A DNA stretch of 22,144 nt from a virus, in the IMG/VR virus record IMGVR_UViG_3300047552_000036, positions 1 to 22,144 of that record; one strand, 5' to 3'. The position numbers and the translations under genes were made by a program. Below, piece after piece: positions 1-6,122 of the stretch (position 1 is its first letter; each line of letters opens with the position of its first letter). Below the pieces are notes generated by a model that worked only from the letters and a program-made list of their open reading frames with translations, did not search any database and was not told the origin of the DNA.

Positions 1-48
1 TGCGCTACCGTCATCAATGCCCATCAAATCACCAACAACGCTTCCCAT
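1..48 (-). CDS. 5' end of an unidentified phage gene (truncated by window edge)
   Basis: Only the first 16 codons are visible, reading MGSVVGDLMGIDDGSA. The start is an ATG at 48-46, preceded by GAGGA about 7 nt upstream, a good Shine-Dalgarno site. The stop of the GNAT-like gene lies just upstream, so the two are in one operon. Its place after a gp13-like gene suggests another virion gene, but 16 residues are too few to name it. Confidence 0.6.
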   Translation of the reverse strand, partial: MGSVVGDLMGIDDGSA

Positions 49-49
49 A

Positions 50-523
50 TTAAGTCCTCGACATCAAATAATAGTCAGAGCCGTCTGGACCATATCTCAT
101 CATCATCCCGTCGATGTTGAATCCAATAGCCCTTGCCCAACGGACAGCCCTCATGTCTTCACATCTTACAGTAATTTGCAAACGATGCAAGTTTCCTGAT
201 ATCACTCTGAAATCACGGTAGGCAATGGCTGCTTTTGTCAATGAGACAGCAATGTTTCTACCTCTTTCCTCCATGAGTAGCCACATTTCCTCAACACCAT
301 TCCAGATACGGACTGATCCGAAGCAGGCAACTGGTGTTCCATGCAATATCGCAGTGAAAGCATTGCCATGTTTGGCCTGTGCCTTAATCATTTCAGTGAT
401 TGGCAAGACTTTTGAGATTGTTTGGCTGTACTTGTTTGTGATATTCAGGCTCATTAGGTGAGCCTCATGGAAAGTCACAAACTGAAGTGCTGGACTGCTA
501 GGGAAATCAGGTAAGTTCATCAT
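50..523 (-). CDS. GNAT-like phage protein, similar to T7 gp13/DUF2833 internal virion proteins
   Basis: About 157 residues with the layout of a GNAT acyltransferase: an early strand with FHEAHLMSL, a central pair of strands (TPVACFGSVRIWNGVEEMW), a helix after the AVSLTKAAIAY stretch, and a late LQITVRCEDMRAVRWARAIGF segment that is typical of GNAT C-termini. T7 gp13-type internal virion proteins have this fold and often lack shown enzyme activity. The ATG at 523 overlaps the stop of the upstream HNH gene as ATGA, so this start is preferred over an in-frame TTG at 532; a second ATG follows at 520. There is no clear Shine-Dalgarno, so translation may rely on coupling. Its place after the terminase supports a virion role. 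An acetyltransferase of another role is possible. Confidence 0.7.
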   Translation of the reverse strand: MMNLPDFPSSPALQFVTFHEAHLMSLNITNKYSQTISKVLPITEMIKAQAKHGNAFTAILHGTPVACFGSVRIWNGVEEMWLLMEERGRNIAVSLTKAAIAYRDFRVISGNLHRLQITVRCEDMRAVRWARAIGFNIDGMMMRYGPDGSDYYLMSRT

Positions 524-996
524 ATTGTGCAAGTTGAGTGCATTTTTCGCTTTGCATCTAAGTAAGCATCATGGGCTTCTTGTGCTGTTTTAAAGATGCC
601 AAGATGATTTTTCTTGTTGTCTTTCCATATTTGAGCTGTATAGCGTCCAGTTTGCTTATGAAATGCGACACCAAGAAATCCAGATACATTGTCTTTTCTT
701 GCTTTTCTTAAATTTTGTTGATTTTCTTTATGTTTTACAGACCTTAAATTTTCTATCTTGTTGTTGCTTGGGTTTCCATCTATATGGTCAATGTCTTCAT
801 CTGGCTCACCATAAAAAAAAGCCCAAGCAACTCTATGTGCAAAGTAAGATTTACCGTCATGAAAAATGCACTTACGTCCAGAATCATCAATCCATCCAGA
901 AATTTTATTTAGGTTTGTTTTTTTATAAAACTCACCATCAATAAATTCAAATTTTGACTTTAGGATGTCTACTGGTATAGGTCTTCTTTGTTTCAT
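520..996 (-). CDS. HNH homing endonuclease with AP2 DNA-binding domain
   Basis: A 158-residue protein. The HNH core spans about residues 54-88, with AHRVAWAFFYG, then the DIDHIDGNPSNN motif and IENLRSV. It is followed by an AP2-like three-strand and helix domain at about 104-150 (SGFLGVAFHKQTGRYTAQI...). This pair is typical of free-standing phage homing endonucleases that cut intron-less or insertion-free alleles. The gene is visibly richer in A and T than TerL and has many Lys and Asn codons, which suggests a separate origin. It sits between TerL and the GNAT-like gene, and its TGA overlaps the next ATG. No strong ribosome site precedes the ATG at 996. Confidence 0.88.
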   Translation of the reverse strand: MKQRRPIPVDILKSKFEFIDGEFYKKTNLNKISGWIDDSGRKCIFHDGKSYFAHRVAWAFFYGEPDEDIDHIDGNPSNNKIENLRSVKHKENQQNLRKARKDNVSGFLGVAFHKQTGRYTAQIWKDNKKNHLGIFKTAQEAHDAYLDAKRKMHSTCTI

Positions 997-1027
997 GCTT
1001 GCATTCTATCACAAACATCAAATTATT

Positions 1028-2566
1028 CTAGCTGAATACATCGAAATCACTGTTAGTCACCGTCTGAGCAATGAAAGATACGCCACTTGGCTTGCTTGAA
1101 CCACGAGTCAGTTGACGATATTCGCCGCCACCAGTCATCAAATAGCCAAAAGCGTCACCAACGTGAGAGTGTTCGTTCTTGTTTGGCGTGTCTTTGAAGC
1201 GTTCTTGACCTGCGCCGACAGCAACACGCTTGAAGTGGTAGCCACCAGACAGTGATTTACGCAACAACTTGCAAGATTTGTTGACTAAAAGACCAGGTTT
1301 TCCTTGGACCATGCGGTTCATTGGAGCAGCGGCGGCTTCTCGACGAGCTTTGAAGTCGTTGGTTGCCGTAGGTTCAGCCTTTAGACCCAACGAGCGCAGG
1401 TATTCAAACGCTGTTGTCTCATAAATGGCATCACGCTGCATACCAGCAGGGTCACCCCAGATGCGGACATCGTACTTTGGGAACCTAGTTTGCAGTTCGG
1501 CAATCAAAGACTGACCAAAACGCTCAAGTCCCATGTCAAAAGTTACAATCTCATGCAAGACACGCCACTGTCCAGAGGGCATTCTTTGCCCAAAAACAGC
1601 CGCAGGTGTCAAACCGAAGTCAAGGCCAACTTGAATCGGAAAGTTTGGATCAGGCTCCAAGTCAGCAGACATCACGTTGTCGTCGTACTCATGCCAAACA
1701 GGTTTACCGTCTTGCACAAAGGTGTACTTGCCTTCAACGTAGCATCGAATCCAGTCCAGTGTCTTGCCAGCAAGCTGTTGCAAGTAGTAGCCAGGCGGCA
1801 AGTTCTTGACGTTTTCAGCCTTTGGATTGATTTTCCACCATTTGCTAGACGCAAAAATGTGGTCATTGGCTTCTGGGTTTTCAGGTAGTTGGTCAGAAGA
1901 AACTTCAATTACGCCACCAGGCTGTTTAAAAAACTTCCATGCGTATTTGCCTGTGATTGGCTCAGTCTCAGCAGCCTTGAACCACCAGTGGTCATCGTCC
2001 ATCGGGTTGGTATCCATCCAGATGCCGTGCCAAGTAGCGCCGCCATCACGCTTGGTTGGATAACGACCGACACGGTGAGTCAGACCGTCAATTACTGCTT
2101 TCGGAAGTTCTTTAGCTTCGTTGACCCACGCGCCAGTAAGTTCAAGAGACAAGAGCTTACGGACATCTTTTGGTTGGTCAAGGGCGAGGAAAATAACTTC
2201 GCAATCAATACCAGCAGCATCACCTCTAGGAGGTAGCTTAATATGATGAGTGATAGGGGGAGTGTGATGTATTGGTCCATAGACGTTCTCTGGGAACAAG
2301 TCAGCCCAAGTCTTTAGCGTTGTTGTCTTCAGTTCAGGGTAGCTGTTACGCACAATCACGAATCGGCTGTAGCGAATGCCATCAACAGGAGATGGCTTTT
2401 GTTGAACAGCTTTGACCATGATCTTGGCGGCACTGACATACGACTTACCAGAACCTACTGGACCCATGATGCCAGTGACGAAGGCATTGCTTTGCAGGAA
2501 CTTGAATGCTACTGGGCTAGAACGCAGGTCAATGTTGAGGTTTGACAGAGCGTATTCATTGCTCAT
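1028..2566 (-). CDS. terL: Terminase large subunit (packaging ATPase and nuclease)
   Basis: At 512 residues it has the usual length of a TerL. The N-terminal ATPase has a clear Walker A GPVGSGKS at 35-42 and a Walker B/catalytic Glu region LTGAWVNEAKE around 143-153. The C-terminal RNase H-like nuclease shows its expected acidic residues in VGLDFGLT (D316), IWGDPAG (D372) and HVGDAFGYL (D471). It translocates phage DNA into the prohead and cuts concatemers. The ATG at 2566 overlaps the stop of the upstream gene as ATGA. The probable small subunit lies one gene upstream, so the packaging genes are together. Confidence 0.95.
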   Translation of the reverse strand: MSNEYALSNLNIDLRSSPVAFKFLQSNAFVTGIMGPVGSGKSYVSAAKIMVKAVQQKPSPVDGIRYSRFVIVRNSYPELKTTTLKTWADLFPENVYGPIHHTPPITHHIKLPPRGDAAGIDCEVIFLALDQPKDVRKLLSLELTGAWVNEAKELPKAVIDGLTHRVGRYPTKRDGGATWHGIWMDTNPMDDDHWWFKAAETEPITGKYAWKFFKQPGGVIEVSSDQLPENPEANDHIFASSKWWKINPKAENVKNLPPGYYLQQLAGKTLDWIRCYVEGKYTFVQDGKPVWHEYDDNVMSADLEPDPNFPIQVGLDFGLTPAAVFGQRMPSGQWRVLHEIVTFDMGLERFGQSLIAELQTRFPKYDVRIWGDPAGMQRDAIYETTAFEYLRSLGLKAEPTATNDFKARREAAAAPMNRMVQGKPGLLVNKSCKLLRKSLSGGYHFKRVAVGAGQERFKDTPNKNEHSHVGDAFGYLMTGGGEYRQLTRGSSKPSGVSFIAQTVTNSDFDVFS

Positions 2567-2874
2567 GCTTCACCTCTTGCTCGGATTGCTTTGGCGCAGA
2601 CTTCTGCCGTCAAGTTTGCATAGCCAAGCGGGTCTGATCTTTGTTCACAAATCTTTGCACACGCCTCACGCTCTGTTTTGATAGCAAAATCAACAAAACT
2701 AGGCGGAACCCATGTGTAAATAACTTCCTCACGTAATTCTTGTCTTGCTTTGTCTGCCACCAGTTTGGCAAAGGCTTGAAGGTCTTTTAAGTAGAAATGA
2801 AACGCAGGTGGTTTGTGCCCAATTTCAGTAGCGCCAGCCTGTCTAGCCATCTCAATGATTTCATCGTTACTCAT
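2563..2874 (-). CDS. Small conserved phage protein of unknown function
   Basis: The predicted 103-residue protein starts MSNDEIIEMARQAGATEIG. This ATG at 2874 overlaps the end of the TerS-like gene by 8 bp and is preferred over an in-frame start at 2916 that would run 50 bp into that gene. The protein reads as mainly helical and ends with a REACAKICEQ...AKAIRAR pattern seen in many small proteins of Burkholderiales phages (from memory). It lies between the two terminase genes, but nothing in it shows a role in packaging. No catalytic motif is visible. Confidence 0.75.
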   Translation of the reverse strand: MSNDEIIEMARQAGATEIGHKPPAFHFYLKDLQAFAKLVADKARQELREEVIYTWVPPSFVDFAIKTEREACAKICEQRSDPLGYANLTAEVCAKAIRARGEA

Positions 2875-3304
2875 ACTTTGGCTCCACATCGTCAGGTGCT
2901 TGGATGTTGATACCAATCACGCTAGGTTTCTGACCGTCATCGGGAGCATCCAGCAGACCAGATGCTTTAGCCAAGATACGCAAGACTTGCACTTTGTCAA
3001 AAAGCTCAATCTCAATCGTGGCATTGCCTTCTTTGTCAACTTTCTGACTGATCTTCTTGATTGACTGGAGTGCGTGTTCAGGAATCTTGTTGCTGGCTTT
3101 GACACGGACATTGCCCATGTCATCCCATTCCATGATGTCCGTGATCTTGGTGTTAGCCATTGTGAGCAGGCTATAAGCCACAGCTTCACGGTTGGCAACA
3201 ATAGTCTGTGAGCGTTCAATACGCTGCACCACGTTACGGACTCCACCCCATCCTTTGACAGACGGGTAGGAACCGTTACTTTTCTTTTCGACTTTCTCAG
3301 TCAT
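2867..3304 (-). CDS. terS: Probable terminase small subunit
   Basis: This 145-residue protein has the segment ITDIMEWDDMGNVRVK, then helices leading to IEIELFDKVQVLRILAK and SGLLD near the C-terminus. That order is the one I know from a family of phage small terminases, which bind the packaging site and recruit TerL. The basic N-terminus (VKGWGGVRNVVQRIE) could hold the DNA-binding helices. The gene is just upstream of TerL with one small gene between. There is no good Shine-Dalgarno before the ATG at 3304. Identity rests on pattern recall and context, so it is probable and not certain. Confidence 0.68.
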   Translation of the reverse strand: MTEKVEKKSNGSYPSVKGWGGVRNVVQRIERSQTIVANREAVAYSLLTMANTKITDIMEWDDMGNVRVKASNKIPEHALQSIKKISQKVDKEGNATIEIELFDKVQVLRILAKASGLLDAPDDGQKPSVIGINIQAPDDVEPKYE

Positions 3305-3311
3305 TTGTTGG

Positions 3312-3392
3312 TCAAGGTACTCGCTTCAGCGTGTCAGGTGGGCCTAAACCGATGCACAAGACAAGGGCCATCCGCTTTCCCTTGTTAATCAA
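3312..3392 (-). CDS. Possible 26-residue coupled ORF (weak)
   Basis: A TTG at 3392-3390 overlaps the TGA of the upstream coiled-coil gene (TTGA). The frame stays open to a TGA at 3312 and includes an ATG at 3371. It fills the gap between the two genes almost exactly, which is the main support. The peptide is short (ending GPPDTLKRVP) and no strong ribosome site is seen. The same stretch holds a 7-bp inverted repeat (ACAAGGG at 3361-3367 with CCCTTGT at 3379-3385), so it could instead be an untranslated spacer with an RNA hairpin. Confidence 0.25.
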   Translation of the reverse strand: MINKGKRMALVLCIGLGPPDTLKRVP

Positions 3393-3703
3393 AGCTCTAA
3401 ACAATCCAGCATTGCAAAAAGATTTGAGCTGGTGTTTCGAGTAAGTTGAGTCAGTGACTCGATTTGATAGACAAGTGGTGAAGCACCAGATCGACAGTCA
3501 GGAACAGCAGAACCTGTTTCTGGCAATGGACGCATTACAACGCTTAAACGCTGATTAAGTTGACCAACAGCTTCACGCAAATGATGCAACTCTTTCTCTA
3601 GTTGCTCAATGACAATTCCAACAGGAGGAACTTGACGCGACTTAGGTTCTTCAGATGGATAACTAACAGTCACGCCAACACGATCAAAGTTTGGTGGGTA
3701 CAT
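3389..3703 (-). CDS. Coiled-coil phage protein of unknown function
   Basis: A protein of 104 residues. Residues 29-58 form a likely coiled coil (VIEQLEKELHHLREAVGQLNQ), and a second helical part follows near the C-terminus. The N-terminus is Pro-rich. A GAGG site lies 8 nt before the ATG at 3703, which supports the start. It follows the SSB-like gene with 10 nt between stop and start. No enzyme motif is visible. Confidence 0.7.
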   Translation of the reverse strand: MYPPNFDRVGVTVSYPSEEPKSRQVPPVGIVIEQLEKELHHLREAVGQLNQRLSVVMRPLPETGSAVPDCRSGASPLVYQIESLTQLTRNTSSNLFAMLDCLEL

Positions 3704-3713
3704 GGCTCAGTCC

Positions 3714-3986
3714 TCAAAAAGGGATGTCGTCGTCAGCCATTGGCTGATACGCATTAGCTTTTGCTTTGCTGTGAGGTGTGACAGGAGCCATTGGTTGTTC
3801 ACCACGAGGCTCAACAGGATTACCCAACTTGAGGCTGAACCAGACATCGCCAGTCTTCTGATCCACATTACGCCAGGCAGACAACCAGAATTGTTGTCCA
3901 GTGGAATCAGTCCACTTGCCTGTCAGATCAGGATGAGAGTCTTTCTCTTTGCGTGGGTTCTTACGCAGATTGCCTTTAGCTTCCAT
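3714..3986 (-). CDS. Small SSB-like protein with acidic DDDIPF tail
   Basis: At 90 residues it is about half the usual length of bacterial SSB. It begins with a KGNLRKNPRKEKDSHPDLTG segment, continues as short strands (FWLSAWRNVDQ, DVWFSLKLG), then a Pro-rich linker, and ends ADDDIPF. The acidic tail closing in DIPF is the classic SSB C-terminal hook that recruits replication and repair proteins. The strand-rich core could be a minimal OB-like fold, but that is inference. A strong AAAGGAGAT ribosome site sits before the ATG at 3986. It is the first gene of the packaging operon and follows a leader of roughly 270 nt. Confidence 0.72.
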   Translation of the reverse strand: MEAKGNLRKNPRKEKDSHPDLTGKWTDSTGQQFWLSAWRNVDQKTGDVWFSLKLGNPVEPRGEQPMAPVTPHSKAKANAYQPMADDDIPF

Positions 3987-4239
3987 GTTTATCTCCTTTT
4001 ACTGAAGCTGTTGAACAAAGGTGTTGGGTCTTGCGTCCAAGCACTCCTAAGAATGGGTATTTCTACCGCCACCAACACAACTGAAGACTGTCAGCAAGCA
4101 CATACGATCTTACGGTAGTACGACGGTTTGCAAGCCTTTTAACCGTTCAATCCTCATGCGTGTTGTCCCTGTCTTTCCAAGGTGTCAGTCAGTGGGCCTG
4201 TAAGCTCTATGTGGGTTGATAGAACACCACCAACGAAAT

Positions 4240-4250
4240 AATGATATCAC
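4240..4250. promoter_or_regulatory. AATGATATCAC operator candidate, copy 1
   Basis: These 11 bp are identical to 11096-11106 in the divergent control region and contain the palindrome TGATATCA. Here they lie about 12 bp downstream of a candidate leftward -10, where a bound repressor could block the packaging operon. The ribbon-helix-helix protein at 10868-11077 is one candidate binder; this is inference from the shared site. Confidence 0.35.
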
Positions 4251-4262
4251 ATACCATAGCAA

Positions 4263-4289
4263 ATTACACAACATTTACTTGTTTGTCAG
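4263..4289 (-). promoter_or_regulatory. Candidate leftward promoter for the SSB/terminase operon
   Basis: Read on the minus strand: CTGACA at 4289-4284 (5 of 6 matches to TTGACA), a 15-bp spacer, then TGTAAT at 4268-4263 (5 of 6 to TATAAT). The spacer is shorter than ideal. It would give a leader of about 270 nt before the SSB-like start at 3986. Confidence 0.3.
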
Positions 4290-4473
4290 GAGTATCTGTG
4301 GCATAGTACACACATGGGGCCATCACTCAGCCCTCCAGACGGTAGGCAGCTAACCAACTGGGATAAACGTACCGAATCCATTGGGACTTCTAGTAGCCAG
4401 ACAGCGAACGGGGCCATACAGGTGGAGCCAGCAAGTGACAATTGCTAGTTAGGTTAGATAAACAAGGTGCTGC

Positions 4474-4487
4474 ATCCACTTGTGGAT
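4474..4487. repeat. Inverted repeat ATCCAC-TT-GTGGAT
   Basis: Perfect 6-bp arms with a 2-bp centre. The small spacing suits a protein-binding site better than an RNA hairpin. It is the left edge of the repeat-rich region next to the initiator-like gene. Confidence 0.5.
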
Positions 4488-4490
4488 ACT

Positions 4491-4508
4491 CTCACTTTTT
4501 TTAGTGAG
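4491..4508. repeat. Inverted repeat CTCACT-N6-AGTGAG with a T-rich loop
   Basis: Arms at 4491-4496 and 4503-4508 enclose six T residues. There is no T-tract after the stem on either strand, so it is not a standard terminator. It follows the previous inverted repeat by 3 bp. Confidence 0.5.
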
Positions 4509-4588
4509 TGCCATAGTTCGTCCATCAAGTAGGTCTAACAGCATTCAGCTAACAGCCAACAACCGAGCATTCCTCGGCAGTTCCAGCA

Positions 4589-4640
4589 GGCTGATTACTG
4601 AAAAAAAATTGCTGTACGGCTGATTATTGAAAAAAAATTG
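4589..4640. repeat. Two 23-bp direct repeats with A8 tracts (iteron-like)
   Basis: Copies at 4589-4611 and 4618-4640 differ at one position (C or T at repeat position 10) and have a 29-bp period. Each starts GGCTGATTA and ends with eight A then TTG. Near-perfect short repeats with phased A-tracts next to a replication-initiator-like gene resemble plasmid iterons or an unwinding element. With only two copies, a regulatory pair is also possible. Confidence 0.65.
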
Positions 4641-4663
4641 TGTCAGGTATCCCAACGCTAGGT

Positions 4664-4686
4664 GGGGGGTAGGGAGGGGGAAAGGG
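4664..4686 (+). other. Canonical G-quadruplex motif
   Basis: Four G runs on the plus strand: G6 at 4664-4669, G3 at 4672-4674, G5 at 4676-4680 and G3 at 4684-4686, with loops of 2, 1 and 3 nt. This fits the standard four-run pattern with short loops. It lies between the A-tract repeats and the CCTGCAC heptamers. Confidence 0.75.
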
Positions 4687-4708
4687 TGTCTTCGCTGCAA
4701 AAGTGAAA

Positions 4709-4733
4709 CCTGCACCCTGCACCCGCCCTGCAC
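4709..4733. repeat. Three CCTGCAC heptamers
   Basis: Exact copies at 4709-4715, 4716-4722 and 4727-4733. The first two are directly adjacent, and the third follows after 4 bp. They sit about 60 bp beyond the stop of the initiator-like gene and may be short binding sites for it. Confidence 0.5.
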
Positions 4734-4793
4734 AAAAGTACACAATGCACCCCTACCGCCTGATTGATACAATGACCATTATGTAAAGTAAGC

Positions 4794-5474
4794 CTAGCTT
4801 AGTAATGCTTTTAGTTTATCTTGCACTTGCTGAAGCGTAGCGCCTTCGCCGCATTGATCCAGCGCCACGGCTAGCAAATCGGGGCCTACCGCCTTTTGTA
4901 GCTGCAATACTTGCGCTTCATTGATTGAATTATTTACTTTATCAACACTAATGCTATCTGATTTTAGATTATTAGCCACTATAAAAGATAAACTGCCTTT
5001 GTCTTCTTTGCGTTTGCGTGCCATTGGTTTGCTCTCTTTCAGTTGATTAAGTGATTGATTTATAAACTCTTTTTGTTCTCTGTCTATCATGTACGGCGGC
5101 TTTTCCCCGCTGACTGCGACTATATCTTCAATGCTTAGGTCGTTGAAGATGATCTGGCGGGTTTGCGCTCTCTCGCCCATGAATCCTTTGTATAGCACGC
5201 GCACGTAACCTTTGGCTATTAGCTTACGGGTTAGCACACTGGCGCGGTTCACCTTCACACCCAGGTGTTTGCCTACTGTCTCTAATCCTACCCATGTGAT
5301 GCCGCCTCGGTTTGCATAGCTGCATAACACCATAAGGCAGCGCAACTCCATTTGAGTTAGGTTTCTATCAGCGGCGGCGCGTATTGGAACGACTGTAAAC
5401 TGGCGCTGATCTGGCGCCTTCTCTTTGCGTATCAGCTTTGGTTTCTTTGGTAACTTAATCGGGGTTTGCTGCAT
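4794..5474 (-). CDS. Winged-helix replication-initiator-like protein
   Basis: A predicted 226-residue protein from the ATG at 5474. Its N-terminal half has a winged-helix pattern of the HTH_36 type: NLTQMELRCLMVLCSYA, then TWVGLETVGKHLGVKVNRAS with a recognition helix, then LIAKGYVRVLYKG as the wing. This domain is common in phage and plasmid replication proteins. The C-terminal half is hydrophilic and ends in a helical LQQVQDKLKALL. Helicase motifs are absent, so it would act as an origin binder. A terminator sits just upstream and a repeat-rich non-coding region just downstream, which supports a replication role. The start is uncertain: a GTG at 5489 and a TTG at 5495 are also in frame, and no clear ribosome site is seen. 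A plain transcription regulator is the alternative. Confidence 0.62.
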   Translation of the reverse strand: MQQTPIKLPKKPKLIRKEKAPDQRQFTVVPIRAAADRNLTQMELRCLMVLCSYANRGGITWVGLETVGKHLGVKVNRASVLTRKLIAKGYVRVLYKGFMGERAQTRQIIFNDLSIEDIVAVSGEKPPYMIDREQKEFINQSLNQLKESKPMARKRKEDKGSLSFIVANNLKSDSISVDKVNNSINEAQVLQLQKAVGPDLLAVALDQCGEGATLQQVQDKLKALLS

Positions 5475-5495
5475 AGCTACATTATGCACAAGCAA

Positions 5496-5517
5496 TAAAA
5501 AAGCCCCCGAAGGGGCT
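5496..5517 (-). terminator. Rho-independent terminator after the KorA-like gene
   Basis: On the minus strand a 6-bp stem, AGCCCC with GGGGCT, encloses a 4-nt loop and is followed by about six T residues. The other side carries a run of A, so it may work on both strands. It ends the small-gene operon just before the initiator-like gene, which must then use its own promoter or read-through. Confidence 0.85.
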
Positions 5518-5522
5518 AAAAA

Positions 5523-5726
5523 CTAGGTTACATGCCGCGCTAACCTTTGCACCTCGCGCAGCCTTCGTACCGCCGCGCTGATTGTCGTTTGTTGACAATC
5601 AAGCATTTGCGCCGCCTTCGTTTGCGTTAGCCCGTTGACTAACACCAAAGCCGCGCCCTTCGCCGCTATGCTTTGCGGGTTTATGCGGGTTAACTGGATC
5701 AATGTTTTGTATTCGTGAAGCGTCAT
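5523..5726 (-). CDS. KorA/TrfB-like transcriptional repressor
   Basis: The 67-residue protein starts MTLHEYKTLI. A helix-turn-helix covers about residues 33-58 (GLTQTKAAQML, then TTISAAVRRLREV). The preceding AAKGAALVLVNG matches the layout of KorA/TrfB of IncP plasmids, where the same ARG-LV-G segment leads into the helix-turn-helix. KorA represses plasmid replication, partition and transfer promoters. The ATG at 5726 begins 4 nt after the upstream stop at 5731; a longer frame to 5777 would run into that gene. A terminator follows. Loss of the KorA C-terminal dimer domain would explain the short length. Similarity is by eye. Confidence 0.65.
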   Translation of the reverse strand: MTLHEYKTLIQLTRINPQSIAAKGAALVLVNGLTQTKAAQMLDCQQTTISAAVRRLREVQRLARHVT

Positions 5727-5730
5727 TGGG

Positions 5731-5892
5731 TTAGCTTTCTGGATGTGGGTTTTCAAAGCATGATTGAGCCACATCAATCAACAATGAGGCTTCCTCATAC
5801 GTTAGCCCGTGATGCTCCGCAAACTTTTCAATCGTAAAATAATCATTGACCCACGATAGATAGAGCCTAGAAAGTGATTCGCGGTCAATCAT
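5731..5892 (-). CDS. 53-residue plasmid/phage accessory protein
   Basis: Translation gives MIDRESLSRLYLSWVNDY... with FAEHHGLTYEEASLLIDVA and an end at NPHPES. The ATG at 5892 overlaps the upstream TGA as ATGA, and GAAGGGGGCGCA precedes it as a ribosome site. The WVNDYFTIEKFAEHHG-type pattern is one I know from small plasmid and phage proteins that often sit next to KorA-like genes. The helix spacing hints at a small helix-turn-helix, but no function is known to me. Confidence 0.8.
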   Translation of the reverse strand: MIDRESLSRLYLSWVNDYFTIEKFAEHHGLTYEEASLLIDVAQSCFENPHPES

Positions 5893-6122
5893 TGCGCCCC
5901 CTTCAGTTGCTTAACTTGCGCGTCAAAGAATCGGCGTGCTTGCTTCAAAGTATCGAAGCACTCCCACAGAAAGCGCCCTTTATCGTCGCTACGTGCTTGC
6001 ACATGGGTGCAACCGTCAACAAAGAGCGACACCGTAACGCCTCCCGCTTGCTTTGTCTCAATGTAGCCGCAAGCTAATGCGTAAGGGGTCAAACGCCCCG
6101 CCTTAGTCTTAAATTTATCCAT
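5889..6122 (-). CDS. 77-residue small protein of unknown function
   Basis: It starts MDKFKTKAGRLTPYALACGYIE and ends in a helix with FFDAQVKQLKGAQ. The middle (VTVSLFVDGCTHVQARSDDKGRFLWECF) reads as several strands, so an alpha-beta fold is likely. The ATG at 6122 has AAGGGG about 7 nt upstream and overlaps the previous gene by 8 bp. It is preferred over a longer frame to 6182 that would run deep into that gene. No catalytic motif is visible. Confidence 0.78.
   Translation of the reverse strand: MDKFKTKAGRLTPYALACGYIETKQAGGVTVSLFVDGCTHVQARSDDKGRFLWECFDTLKQARRFFDAQVKQLKGAQ

Larger units (their letters stand above)
3987..4793. other. About 800 bp without a convincing gene; leader plus candidate origin region
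   Basis: No open frame here looks like a real protein on either strand. The left part (3987-4290) is the probable leader and promoter region of the SSB-like gene. The middle has two copies of GGGGCCAT at 4316-4323 and 4410-4417. The right part (4474-4760) is dense in repeats: two hairpins, two 23-bp direct repeats with A8 tracts, a G-quadruplex motif and three CCTGCAC heptamers. It lies immediately downstream of the replication-initiator-like gene. Confidence 0.7.

Noticed and set aside
1672-1908. Other-frame ORFs inside terL (also at 1490-2280)
   Set aside because: They lie wholly within the well-supported terminase gene, lack ribosome sites and have shadow-like composition.
4314-4448. A 44-codon plus-strand ORF in the gap, starting MGPSLSPPDGRQL
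   Set aside because: It has no ribosome site at a proper distance and runs against the leftward genes. The Ser/Thr-rich product resembles nothing that I know.
4545-4772. A 75-codon minus-strand frame in the repeat-rich gap
   Set aside because: Its product is low-complexity (GGRGAL, PFPLPTP, FFFNN), follows the G-rich and A-rich repeats, and has no ribosome site.
3987-4793. Possible tRNA or structured small RNA genes
   Set aside because: I could not fold any part into a cloverleaf with a T-arm consensus. Only simple hairpins are visible.
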